From: Capronia americana
Taxonomy: Eukaryota > Ascomycota > Eurotiomycetes > Chaetothyriales > Herpotrichiellaceae
DNA: 64,000 nucleotides
NCBI GenBank assembly: GCA_016110215.1
Contig: JADWQD010000010.1
Coordinates: 372,001-436,000 of the forward strand
Reading direction: 5' to 3'
This document shows positions 1 through 10,369 of the stretch, piece after piece. The translations under genes were made by a program, and so were the position numbers. The notes beneath the pieces were generated by a model that saw only the letters and a program-made list of their open reading frames with translations, was not told the DNA's origin and did no database searches. Each line of letters starts with the position of its first letter. Position 1 is the stretch's first letter.

Positions 1-1982
1 ACGAGCGGACGATGGACCTGGATCTACTATTCATTGCATTGCGAAAGTTACAGAAGCGGCGGAGTGGCCTGAAGATTGTCCTCATGTCAGCCACCGTCGA
101 CGCGAAAAAGTTTTCCGATTACTTTGATGGCGCACCCGTGCTGGATCTCCCTGGGAGGACGTTTCCAGTTGATGTTAGGTTCTTGGAGGACGCAGTTGAA
201 GCCACCAACGATTTGACCGGCGTCAATGACAAAGCCTTGGTCGTTCAAGACGAAAGTATGGACTTCGATGAACAATATGCCAACGACAGGGGCCGAGCTA
301 TCATTGCGGAACCAGCGAAGTACAGCAGCCAAACGCAACGTACAGTCGCCAACATGGATGAGTATCGAATCGACTACAACATCATCGCCAAACTCGCTGC
401 ATGTATTGCTACAAGACCTGGATATGCAAAGTACAGTGCCGCCATCCTAATCTTCATGCCGGGCATAGGCGAGATGCGACGTCTCCACAGCCTTCTCCTA
501 TCTATGGACACGTTTAGTCGCGGCTGGGTTGTCCACCTGCTGCATTCCACCTTCTCGACCGAAGAACTCGAGCGAGCATTTGAGCGGCCTCCGCAGGGTC
601 ACCGAAAGATCGTCATCGCCACCAACATCGCCGAAACGGGCATCACCATCCCCGACGTGACGGCCGTGATTGACACGTGCAAGGAGAAGGTCATGCGGTT
701 CGATGAGCGTCGGCAGCTATCCCGGCTAACGGAGGGTTTCATCTCCCGTTCATCTGCACGTCAGCGAAGAGGTCGAGCCGCTCGTGTTCAGGATGGTCTC
801 TGTTTCCACCTTGTTACCAAACACCGACACGACAATCTGATGCTTGAACAACAGGTCCCGGAAATGCTTCGGTTGGGCCTGCAAGATCCGATGTTGCGCA
901 TCAAAGTCTGGGACCTGGGCTCTATTGAGGAGACCCTCAACGCGGCCATTGATCCGCCTTCACGAAAGAACATTCTCAGGGCAATCGAGAAGTTGAAGGA
1001 CGCAGGTGCATTGACCAAGACCGAGTCGCTCACCTGTCTGGGCCAGCAGATCGCAAAGCTGCCTCTGGAGGTCTCGTTGGCAAAGCTCGCAATCTTCGGG
1101 GTGATCTTCAAATGCCTGGATCCTGTGCTGACCATGATCGCCTTCTTGACTTCCAAGTCGCCCTTTCTGCCGGCGCCGGCTTCGGCCACTGGCGGGCAAG
1201 TCAACGCGCGACGCACCTTTAGCAGAGGCGAGTCCGACCTCTTGTCCTCGCTCAACGCATACGAGAGCTGGAAGAAGGCCAGACTGGCTCGGAAGGGCCA
1301 AGACTTCTGCCGCAAGAATCACATCAGCGACCAGACAATGGGCCAGGTCGAAGAGCAGAAGATTCAGCTGCTGGTGTACCTCGTCGACGCTCGCCTCGTC
1401 ATCCTCGACCCTGAGGAACGGGCGAATCTGAACCGGGCGCGTGCGTACCACGGCTCCAGCCCACCCAGCTACAGCATCTCCACCCGGTACAACCAACCCG
1501 TGTCCGACCGTGCGCTTAACGCCATAAGCGCAATGGCGCTCTACCCGCGCATCCTCATGCGCGAAGGCAAAGGCTGGCGCAACGTCTACACGAACCAAGT
1601 CGTCTCTCTGACGTCCCAGTCGGTCAATCACCCCTCCCACTCCGCCAGGCCGCCGCGCTGGCTGTCCTTCTACGAAGCGATGCAAAACACCCGGTCCGGC
1701 AACCTGAATGTGTTTGAGACTTCGGCAATCCCCGAGTCCGCCCTCGCGATCCTGCTAGGCAGCGAAGCGGAGTTCAAGTTCTACGCGGGCGTGATGGTCT
1801 TGGATGGCGGTAAGGTCAAATTGAGCGTGAGGCAGTGGAGCCAATTACTGGCAATCAAGATCCTAAGGGAGAAGATCGAGAAGGTGTTGCAACAATGTTA
1901 CAGCGCGCCCGGCAGGGAAATGGGCGAGCAAGATCGGAAATGGTTGGATCTTTGGTTGAGGATCGAGTCGGCGCAGGAATGA
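1..1982 (+). CDS. DEAH-box ATP-dependent RNA helicase, 3' part (5' end outside window)
   Basis: The window opens inside the gene: the first codons read E-R-T just before the first in-window Met (base 12), consistent with the end of a DEVHER-type motif II. Helicase core motifs then follow in order: SAT (motif III, near residue 26 of the visible part), a FMPG segment (motif IV), IATNIAETGITIPDV (motif V) and QRRGRAAR (motif VI). After these come the winged-helix/HA2 region and the OB-fold C-terminal domain typical of DHX29/DHX36/DHX57-like (RHA) helicases. Such enzymes unwind RNA or RNP using ATP in the nucleus or cytoplasm. Motif VI has Ala where the family normally has Gly (QRxGRAGR). The visible part is a single uninterrupted exon of about 660 codons. 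The exact DHX subfamily cannot be fixed without the N-terminus. Confidence 0.9.
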   Translation, partial: ERTMDLDLLFIALRKLQKRRSGLKIVLMSATVDAKKFSDYFDGAPVLDLPGRTFPVDVRFLEDAVEATNDLTGVNDKALVVQDESMDFDEQYANDRGRAIIAEPAKYSSQTQRTVANMDEYRIDYNIIAKLAACIATRPGYAKYSAAILIFMPGIGEMRRLHSLLLSMDTFSRGWVVHLLHSTFSTEELERAFERPPQGHRKIVIATNIAETGITIPDVTAVIDTCKEKVMRFDERRQLSRLTEGFISRSSARQRRGRAARVQDGLCFHLVTKHRHDNLMLEQQVPEMLRLGLQDPMLRIKVWDLGSIEETLNAAIDPPSRKNILRAIEKLKDAGALTKTESLTCLGQQIAKLPLEVSLAKLAIFGVIFKCLDPVLTMIAFLTSKSPFLPAPASATGGQVNARRTFSRGESDLLSSLNAYESWKKARLARKGQDFCRKNHISDQTMGQVEEQKIQLLVYLVDARLVILDPEERANLNRARAYHGSSPPSYSISTRYNQPVSDRALNAISAMALYPRILMREGKGWRNVYTNQVVSLTSQSVNHPSHSARPPRWLSFYEAMQNTRSGNLNVFETSAIPESALAILLGSEAEFKFYAGVMVLDGGKVKLSVRQWSQLLAIKILREKIEKVLQQCYSAPGREMGEQDRKWLDLWLRIESAQE

Positions 1983-3283
1983 GTCATGAGGCGCAGCGCA
2001 ACAATCGGTATCAGCGGACGGAGAGGGAGGGAGAAATCTGATTGCGATTGGTGACGGCAGGCAGTAGAATAGGTACGAGGTACTGCATAGGTACTTATGT
2101 ACTGCATAATTGCATACTGCATACTGCATCCTGATCTTTGATCTTGTGCGCGGGAAATACTTCCTCCCTAGGTATGTAAGTATGTATGTACCTCGTACAT
2201 AATTGTCATTGCCATTGCCCATTAGGTATTCGAAGAGAGTGGACCCGAACCTCACGCGCAAACCACAATCTTCCATACGAGTACGACTACTCGGTCCTCG
2301 GTACGTACCTTATGTCCAATACGGTATCTAATGCTTACAAGCATAAGCAATGAATAATTACAGTACCTCCCTTACCTACTTACCCTTACTGTGTCTACCT
2401 ACGAGTATGTATCTCTGAGAGCTCCACCACGGGATCGCTGCCGTTTTCGGAAAGGGCAAGGCGATCCGAGGTCTTTCTCGTCTCTTCTTGCCATTATCCT
2501 ATCCTACTACAGTACCGATCCGGTACATAGCAGGACTGTCACGATTGTGTATGTAGCTAAGCGCTAGTTCGCGAGCGTGCCAATCACGCATGACACGACA
2601 CGACACGACACACGACACGACAGGTACGTAGTCCTGCACTGCACTGCACTACACGGCACGATTGTGACTTGATGCATCATTACATACAGTATCTAGGCAC
2701 CCATAGGTACATATCCTACCTATCGCCGTTAAAGTTCTGGGTGAAGGGTTCGGTGAAAGGTTCCTTTCCTTTCCTTTCCTTCCCTATGTAGCCCTAAGTC
2801 ATCCCCCATGAACGGAAATGGAACCCCTTGCGCTACTCGGTACTGTACATACCGTGCCATTGCGGCGGTACAGCGGCGCAACAGCGGCGTAATAGCGGCC
2901 TTTGATACATAATGCCGGCTGCCTGACGACGGACGTCGATGGGTGGCCGAGTAATCAGTACTCCATAATACATAGGATAGTGGGCGGTAATTAAGTATTA
3001 GTGAGGATGCAGCACCCAGCACATTGCATACGTACATACTTACTTACATACTTATATACTACTCTGTACATGCCTAGATCAGGACATTCTGGACTTGCGG
3101 GTCCGGGCATGATAATACCCTCAGAGTATAAGACGTTCGATTCGGCACACAGAGTTGACTGCTGATGCTGTTGCTGATGCTGATGCCATATCGAGTGGAC
3201 AGGCATACTGGTAATAAGCAGCTCTATCATATAGGTTTCTCTCCGTCCCTTGGACCACAAAAATCACCGCGGAAGACATCAAA
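1983..3283. other. Intergenic, low-complexity, no gene seen
   Basis: No convincing coding frame was found in these 1.3 kb. The stretch is rich in short tandem motifs: GTAC/TACC-type runs near 2080-2400, ACGAC repeats at 2592-2622, TGCAC repeats around 2635-2650 and a TTCC-rich run at 2761-2784. It holds the 3' flank of the helicase and presumably the promoter of the SDR gene that follows. Confidence 0.6.
2592..2622. repeat. Short tandem repeat (ACGAC unit)
   Basis: A run of about six slightly imperfect ACGAC/CACGA pentamers, one of them interrupted by an extra CA. It is a simple microsatellite in intergenic DNA with no evident function. Confidence 0.75.
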
Positions 3284-4491
3284 ATGGAATACTCAGGTAC
3301 TTATGATCCCACTTGCCGCTGGGACACACACTTCGAGAGACCCAACCCTCGCACCCTCGCAACAGGACTTGCTAGGCTGAACTGACAATGCCCACACGAA
3401 ACCAGGGATCGACTTCGTCACAACCCAACACCACAACACATACCCGGCCATCTCGCCCAGCAAGGCCGATCTATCCGGGAAGGTTGTGGCCATCACGGGT
3501 GCGAGCAAGGGCATCGGACGCGCCACGGCGCTCTCGTTCGCCAAAGCCGGCGCCGGGGGGATCGTGCTGCTCGCGCGCTCGCGCTCCGATCTCTCGCGCC
3601 TCGAGGACGAGCTTGTCAGGGAGGCCGAGCCACCACAGGTCCTAAGTCTCGCGGTGGACGTGACGGATCGGGCGGCCGTAGAGAAAGCCGCCGCGACGGT
3701 CAAATCGCGGTTCGGGAAAGTCGACGTCTTGATCAACAACGCCGGATACTTGGGGGATTGGGCGCCGATCGCGGACTCGGACCCGGAAGACTGGTGGAAG
3801 ACGTGGGAAGTCAACGTCAAGGGCGTCTACCTCGTGACCAAGTTCTTCGTGCCCTTGCTGCTGGAGGGCGCGTTGAAGACGGTCGTGGCTGTCAGCAGCA
3901 TCGGCGCGATCGTCACCACGCCGCGCCTCTCGGCGTATGAGACGACAAAGGCGGCCATGCTGAAGTTGAATGACTACTTGATGGCCGAGTATGGAGACAA
4001 GGGCCTGATTGCGTTCGGTATCCATCCTGGGGTAAGTGAGTATCAAGATTCAAGCTGGGGGCGCTCCCCCTATCAACGAGGGGAGGAAGTGGTTGTTGTT
4101 TCCCCGGCTCACAATCTATCAACGAGGGGAGGAAGTGGTTGTTGTTGTTGTTCCCCGGCTCACAATCTTTCTGTGCAGGGCGTTCTGACCGAGTTGGCCT
4201 CGAGTGCGCCTAAGGCGATTCTCGATACGTTGAGCGATGAGCCGGAGTTGGCGGGTGACTCTCTGGTGTGGTTGACTAAGGAACGGAGAGAATGGTATGT
4301 TAAGATTGATTCCTGGGCCCTCGGTCCGTCCGCCACAGCGGGGCAACAAGCTATGCAGGTTTACTCACGCCTTGGTCCTTCACAGGCTCGCGGCCCGCTA
4401 TATCAGCGTCAACTGGGATGTGGAGGAACTGGTGGCAAAAAAGGATGCCATTGTCCAGGGGGATCTGCTCAAGGTCAGATTGCGGCTGTAG
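3284..4491 (+). CDS. Short-chain dehydrogenase/reductase (SDR), four exons
   Basis: Model: exons 3284-3296, 3406-4031, 4179-4294 and 4386-4491, giving 286 aa. The first exon codes only MEYS plus one base. The first intron has a CTGAC branch and an AAACCAG acceptor and restores the frame upstream of the Rossmann motif. Visible SDR features are TGASKGIG (about residues 35-42), LINNAG, a catalytic S...YETTK (YxxxK) and a HPG segment followed by GVLTEL. The enzyme is a classical NAD(P)(H)-dependent oxidoreductase of unknown substrate. Intron 2 (147 nt) is a multiple of three, has no in-frame stop and carries a tandem duplication. The C-terminus ends in LLKVRLRL. The gene is convergent with the membrane-protein gene to its right and may form the left edge of the metabolic block. 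Confidence 0.85.
4071..4167 (+). repeat. Tandem duplication inside an SDR intron
   Basis: Two adjacent copies, 4071-4116 (46 bp) and 4117-4167 (51 bp). Both begin TATCAACGAGGGGAGGAAGT and end in CCCCGGCTCACAATC. The second is longer because its GTT run is expanded. The duplication lies wholly within the second intron (4032-4178) of the SDR gene. Confidence 0.9.
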
Positions 4492-4773
4492 AAGTTCTGA
4501 AGCTCCATCTGGCGAATAAGGTCATTATGGGGGTGTTAAGAGGAACTAGATTCTCTTCTGAGTTGCATTTCCAGGGGGGTTCAAAACACCATCTAGACAG
4601 CTGGACACCTCAGGATTCGAACTCGGATTTCTTCGGGATCCCTGAAGTCACTTGAAAAGCCACTCGCGGCTCATCCTCGATGGATCGAGTGATGCCGCTC
4701 TGTGCCTATTCCCAAGGAATGTGTCACGCCTTCCACCAACCATACGCCAGTCGACGGCCCCTGCTCTTTCTGG

Positions 4774-6852
4774 TCAGATGCGATGCACTGCTGCCAGCTT
4801 GCGATCATAGACATAACTGCCATCAAAACTGGCCTCGTTCTCGCTAAGACCAATAAATCCTTCGGTGCCTCCGCTCTGGTCCCCAGGCAGCACTCCTACC
4901 ATACCAGGGATGTTTCGCAAGGAAGAGCACTTGGTGAAGCTTTCTTCCGTGAAGTCGCTCACCTTATCAGTATATTGCGCCCCGAGCTGGAAAAATTCGA
5001 AGCTGCCCAACGTTGGCGCCCACCGCTTGGTGAAGGCTAGCCACAGTGAGACTGTCACCGTGGCGGCCGTCCAGATTGCAAAGAGGATGAAAACGGGCCG
5101 CCAGGGGATCACGCTAGGCGTGATGTACCTCGCGGACTCGAGCAAGTACAAGCCACCGTGCCACGGTTCTTGTCCGCTAGCGGCCATCATCTGAATCATG
5201 GAACATCCAAACAGCTTGTAAATCGCCAGAGTCATGTTCATAGGCGTTATGGCGGGATAGTTGTTTTGATTCGTTGTGAAGGTATCGACCTGACCGGTCA
5301 CGTTGAGTCGAGGCTGGCTTCCCGTGGCGAGGTGGACGGCAAACCACGACGAATCATACTTCGTCCCGTCACGCACACTCAATTTGTAGTTGAAAGCGTC
5401 CCATATCCCAAGCGCCTCGACGGCTTGGATTTGTGGAGGATACACCTCCTGGTCTGTGCCGGTGTTTGTCGCCACCGTTCCTGTTTCGAAGGAAGCATAC
5501 GTCCGGTGGGCGGCGGAAAGAGTGGCATTGCCAACGGCAGTAATCAGGCTGCATTTGATGGCGAATCCAGCCATTTGAAATGTCTTGTTCAGAGGACTAA
5601 AACCCATTTCGAATGTGGCCTCGTCCCTGTCGACCAACCCAGACTGATCCTGAAGAAGCTCTTGCATCACCGAGTCTTTCTGGAGGTCGGGATGGAAGCC
5701 TTGCCAGAGATAGGCTTCAAAGATAGCTGTGGAAGGCTGGGTCCATGATGAACGGTTTTGCAGAGCTTCCAAGGTATTGCTGTCGTAATTAATGTGTGAA
5801 TCATATGGCGTACTGCCGTAGAATGAACCATCGGCTGCGACAACGAGGCTGTAGGCGGTCCTGTTCCAGAATATCGCGGTCTCGTCATAGCAGATCGTTT
5901 GGTCGGTGAAAGGGATAGAGTATTCGTTGTAGCCACGGACTTGGATGAGTTGCAGGGAGTGCCGAGGGACTTGCTGACAACTGACTTTTGCCTCTAGGCC
6001 CCAGGCATCGCCGGCGACTGCTTGGGAGACTGCTGGCCCCAGAAACACCTGGATCGAGTCCCCGGGCTCGGCTTGATGTATCTCATCGTTGAAATATGTC
6101 AACGACACGTTTGCGGTGCCATTAGGCGCATAGAATATTGAAGCGTCAGAAGGAGTGACTGGTCCACCAGCACGCCAGCTCCCACGGATGACTTCTGGAA
6201 GACCAATGCCCCCTTTAAAGTTGAACGACTGCGGGTTGGGTCCCGCAATTGGCGCAATGGTCTGACTTGTGACCGAAACCGTGGTGATCTCCATGGTAAG
6301 GCCGCTGAGCGGGATGGCAACGAAGATCAAAAAGGACACGGAGCTGAGAAAGATCCAAAGACCACCTGGCCTGGACCTTGTCCGTTTTTGCTTGCCCCAG
6401 GCCCGATCGAGCGTGAGGTGAGCGAAGCCGTTTCGTATTGCTCTCAGCCACCAGAGGAGATTCGCCCAATTGCCGTCGCCATGCCACATGAGCTCCATTG
6501 CCGTAGAAGGGGCCAAGTTCGATCTCATAACAGCAGCGGCTTCGAAATTCGCAAGAGCGACCCTCGCCCAGTCCAGCGCGAAGATGGATATCAGGAACCA
6601 GATGTAAAATACCCATCTTGCGTCAACTCTGTTCGCCTGGGCCACGTTGTTGACGGGCGGCCTGTTTAAATACTCGAGACAGATGAACGCGAAGTAGCCG
6701 AGCATCAACGGAGGGCCGATGATGTTGAGTAGTGTGCGTCTTTTGTATCTGCGAAGCCTGTATGTTGGTTTTCCAAGACTTGCCGGGGTGCTCTGCAGAG
6801 CCATGGTATAACGGGTCGACCATAGCCATGGCGTGGCTTTATTTCGTGCCAT
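4774..6852 (-). CDS. Multi-pass membrane protein of unknown function
   Basis: Single-exon gene of 692 aa starting at an ATG at 6852 (an alternative ATG lies 16 codons downstream). Hydrophobic segments are seen near residues 40-62, 80-96 and 168-190, with one more near 605-628 close to the C-terminus. Between the third and fourth lies a roughly 400-residue region rich in N-x-S/T sequons and aromatic residues, probably lumenal or extracellular. The C-terminal tail is hydrophilic. This architecture is common among uncharacterised Pezizomycotina membrane proteins. I do not recognise a named domain and assign no function. It lies between the SDR and the transcription factor and may be part of the metabolic block. 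Confidence 0.75.
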   Translation of the reverse strand: MARNKATPWLWSTRYTMALQSTPASLGKPTYRLRRYKRRTLLNIIGPPLMLGYFAFICLEYLNRPPVNNVAQANRVDARWVFYIWFLISIFALDWARVALANFEAAAVMRSNLAPSTAMELMWHGDGNWANLLWWLRAIRNGFAHLTLDRAWGKQKRTRSRPGGLWIFLSSVSFLIFVAIPLSGLTMEITTVSVTSQTIAPIAGPNPQSFNFKGGIGLPEVIRGSWRAGGPVTPSDASIFYAPNGTANVSLTYFNDEIHQAEPGDSIQVFLGPAVSQAVAGDAWGLEAKVSCQQVPRHSLQLIQVRGYNEYSIPFTDQTICYDETAIFWNRTAYSLVVAADGSFYGSTPYDSHINYDSNTLEALQNRSSWTQPSTAIFEAYLWQGFHPDLQKDSVMQELLQDQSGLVDRDEATFEMGFSPLNKTFQMAGFAIKCSLITAVGNATLSAAHRTYASFETGTVATNTGTDQEVYPPQIQAVEALGIWDAFNYKLSVRDGTKYDSSWFAVHLATGSQPRLNVTGQVDTFTTNQNNYPAITPMNMTLAIYKLFGCSMIQMMAASGQEPWHGGLYLLESARYITPSVIPWRPVFILFAIWTAATVTVSLWLAFTKRWAPTLGSFEFFQLGAQYTDKVSDFTEESFTKCSSLRNIPGMVGVLPGDQSGGTEGFIGLSENEASFDGSYVYDRKLAAVHRI

Positions 6853-7801
6853 CTCTTACCAGCAGGAGCCGGCAATTCGAAAGAGTACAGAGCGAGTCCA
6901 AGCACAAGAGGATCAGGGCTTCTCAGGCGCGATGAAAAGAACAGAGAAGGGCCGTGTTCAAAAGAGAATCCAAGTTCTGGGAGATAAGTAGCACCCATCG
7001 TAAGAGGAGGCTGAAAGTGGGCGGGCATTGCTCGCTCGAGGTTGAGACAGAAAGTCGGCAGTGCTCGTATCCGGACTCATCAATCCTCCGTGGAGGGTGA
7101 TTTAGAAGAAGGACTTTTCTCAACCAAGGCAACAATCGACCAGATGGTGGGGGTTCAGGACGGAGACACCACCAATGTTTACAGCTTTACCACGTAGTCA
7201 AGTTACACGACGTCTGGGCTGGCTGGTGATGGACCAATCAGCAGATGAGCGGAAGACTCAAGCCGAATGGGGGCCTTATCGACTCCAGGTGAACAAGGCG
7301 CGGCTCGAGACTTGATCTTCGGAGAACTTTTCAGCCCGCATCAAGTAAGGGTCGGTGAAAGCCTCCGATTAGCATAAAGATTTCTGAGAGGTACAGGGCG
7401 GACAAGGATTCCTTACACCGGTTTGGCGGGAGAATCTCATGGGGTGCCTCCCTCGCGTAGAGACCATGAAGATCACTCCGCCGCAGGAGATGCCCATGAT
7501 GGGCTAAGACAAAACGTGATGAACTTCTGGAATATCTCCTCGAAAGCATGGCCCTCGGTGATCTGTTCTTCGCGCCGCATCCGACCGGGACTCCCTTTGT
7601 CTCGGCGAGGAATGACAAGGCTTCCTAAGGCTGCCTTTGCGTGGAAAAAGCGCCATTCTGCGGCAGATTCCGTCAAACCTCATCGGGGTTCGGCCCGCGG
7701 AGCCGTGGCGGAGACAACGGCATCAGGGTTACCGGATCGACTATGGGTGAAAGTTGACGGGGGGCTCGTGATCGGTCAAGGGGAAAAGGGTCGCCGATCA
7801 T
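6853..7801. other. Intergenic: upstream of membrane-protein gene, downstream of TF gene
   Basis: Small open frames on both strands (7331-7824) show no recognisable domain and overlap each other. The stretch contains a CCAATCAG box (7234-7241) and a GC-rich patch with CGG/CCG triplets near 7685-7705. I see no gene. Confidence 0.5.
7234..7241 (+). promoter_or_regulatory. CCAAT box (CCAATCAG)
   Basis: Exact CCAATCAG, the extended consensus favoured by the fungal HAP/CBC complex. It lies about 380 bp upstream of the start codon of the minus-strand membrane-protein gene. Function is inferred from the match only. Confidence 0.35.
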
Positions 7802-10088
7802 CTAGCGTAAAGCCGACTGCATAAAGTCGGTGGCTTGATAGCCGCCAAAAAAATCCAAATATCCCGACTCATTGTCGGTGACGCCACCATAGACGTTGGG
7901 CGGGATAGGCGGATACCAAGGAAATTCAGGGAGGGGGCCGCCTTGATGGTCCGCCATGTCGACCTGCTCTGACACCGGCTCGTGCTGTGGCAGCCGTCCC
8001 GAACCCTGAGATATGTGCTGTGGTTGTTGGTAACGCAACGATGGACCTGGAGTTCTCGCAAATCGCGTTCCCTCCGCAGCTGAAAAGACATCTCGTTCCT
8101 GGGCCGGGACATCAGCCGGCGCGTCGGCGATGTGGGCGGGGGGAGTGCGCGAAACCGGTGCGAAGCCCCTAGCCAGCTTCTTCTCATCTTCGTTCAAAAA
8201 CGTATCTCCCTGCAGCACGTCCAAAAGCCCTGAAAGCCGTCAGTCAGTATGACCTGGAATAACGGTAGAACTGCTTACCTTGTGCAACACGGGCAACCCT
8301 CCATTTCTCGGCAAACTGGACAAGAACCAGTCTCGAAAGTTCGTGCGAAGACGCGACGAGGGGATGGGCACGCAGTACCTCATTGTCCACCGCATACTGT
8401 GCCACGATCATGCACGACAGAAAAGGCTGTGCCAGAGGGATGTACTTGGCGTCCCACTGGTTGAGGATACGTGACAATGTAACGGCGCGTTGGCGCAGCG
8501 GCAGAGTCGAGCCGGGCCCTCCGTTTGCTGGACTGTTGCCATTCGCACTGTTGACCGTGACTCCAGATATCATGAACGAGGACATCATCAACATGATGTG
8601 CATTGCAATCACCCAGTTGCATTTGGCAAAGGTGGCATCGGAAAAGTCCATGGGCTCAGTGTCGAGACGGAGAGCAGGAGGAAGCGCCATTTTGAAGCAT
8701 GCCACTTCATTTTCCAACATCAGCTTGTCCTCCATCGTCAGCTCTTCCCTCTGGAGCCCGTCGTAAATGCTCGACATGTAGTGGCTCGCCAGCAAAAACC
8801 AGGCCCGAACATCTTGGTTGGCTTTTGCTTGCAGCGACCTCCACGTATGCCGCGACGTGGCTATGATTTCAGCAGACTCAACGTCTACCTCGGAAAACCA
8901 TGCTTCGTCGGAGATGGGCAGTTTCACCGCGATTCTCTTGCGGTCGATCGCGAACGGCTTCCGAAACATGATGGACGCGAAGGTATCGAGTTCCCAAACC
9001 AGCCACCATGCACGGCGCAACTCCTCCTTGTCCACCGCATCAGTCGGCTGAGAGGAGCCCGATTCATCATCATCGATTTCGGACAAGCCCAGAATGTAAG
9101 CGAGCCTGACACACACCCCGATCAGAATCCAGCCTTGTTGGCTCGGGCCGGAGGTATAGAAGTAGAACGCCAGCAGAATACAACCCTGAAGGTGGACGAA
9201 GGGAGGATTCGGCGAGAGACGGCTCTTGCCATACGCGTTCGCAGCTAACTGCGCAAACCTGTCGGCCCTTTCCAGCGGGGGGATCCCTCCCAATGTCGGA
9301 TGATTGGAGAATCGCGCGGATAAGGCGAACATGCCGTAGAGAGTGAGTTCCTCGTCGCGGTCCAGGCCCCCGGGCAGGTTCCCATGACCGCGCAGCTTGT
9401 CTTGAAATCGAGCCAAGAAACGCGGTTTATGGAGCAGTGGGAGCCAAGGTTGAATCTTGTCGAAAAAGAGGTCGACAAGCTCCCGCGCCAGTGACAAAGG
9501 AATCTCATGATCGGTGTCCAGAATTGGCGATGGAGCGTGAGGTTCAGCGGGGGGGGTAATTCTCGACGACCTGTCCGTAGTGTCCGGCAGGTTGGCATCT
9601 TGACCACCAGGCTCACTACCCTCTCTGCCGTCCAAGGGTTGATCTCCAGACTCGTGGCTGATGGGATCGTTGAGGTCCGCGGTGAGGGTGGTGTTGTCGA
9701 GATTGCGACCCTCGGGGCTTTCAAGCTCCGCGAGTATGCTGTTCAGCGAGTCTTGAAGTAGTGATCGGGATGCGGCTTGTGTGCCGACTTCTGTTTCGTT
9801 GTCATCTGCATTCCGGGTGATGGCTTCCAGAGCTCTGGCGAGCTTGGACAGATGATTCCGGAGTTGGTGGTGCGGCTGGGCCACTGGCGGTTTGCGCGGC
9901 ACTGGCTTCTTGCGGTGCAACGGGAAATGGCAAGAGCTGCCAGTGCGCGAACATGGACCGCATATCGGTCTTCTTCTGTCGCACCTGGCCTTTTTGCGAT
10001 TGCATTCTTCGCATGCTCGCCGCGGCCCCGGTGCTGGTCGTGGCGATGTTGACGATGACGCGCGCGTGGCCGCGGGCGGTGGCGACAT
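7802..10088 (-). CDS. Zn(II)2Cys6 transcription factor, likely regulator of the block
   Basis: Model: exon 1 10088-8279, intron 8278-8230 (49 nt, GTAAGC...CAG), exon 2 8229-7802; 745 aa. The binuclear zinc cluster sits at the N-terminus with cysteines at about residues 26, 29, 36, 43, 46 and 53 (C-x2-C-x6-C-x6-C-x2-C-x6-C), followed by basic residues. A fungal-specific transcription factor middle domain spans roughly residues 210-450, with the LxFYFYxSGxSQxGW-like and RRAWW segments of that family. The C-terminus, including the part encoded by exon 2, is Pro/Gln-rich and probably disordered or activating. Such proteins bind CGG triplets in the nucleus. Its position beside the hydrolase and dioxygenase genes suggests that it controls this cluster (inference). 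Confidence 0.9.
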
Positions 10089-10369
10089 GATAGAACCAGC
10101 GCCGATGGAGCGACTTCAGCAGGAAATCGCCGTAGGATGATTAGCTGCAGGAGCTGGATGGTGGTCGGAAGGATGGGTATAAAGACCCTGCAGAGCTGGG
10201 TTGATGCAAAGTTAGAATCCATCCACCACCCCATGCCGCGATCTTACTAGCACGACATGGGCCTCGTTTGGCGTCCTTGGCACCTCATGGCAATGCGGGG
10301 ATGGGTGGCGATTGACCGAGGCGCAGGATCAAGAGTAGTATGTTTGCAGGTCTACATCGATAGATAATT

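Noticed and set aside
960..1685. 241-codon minus-strand frame
   Set aside because: Antisense to the helicase.
4560..4650. tRNA-like GGATTCGAACTC (B-box-like, minus strand)
   Set aside because: The T-stem does not pair beyond one or two bases, and no acceptor stem or anticodon arm can be drawn.
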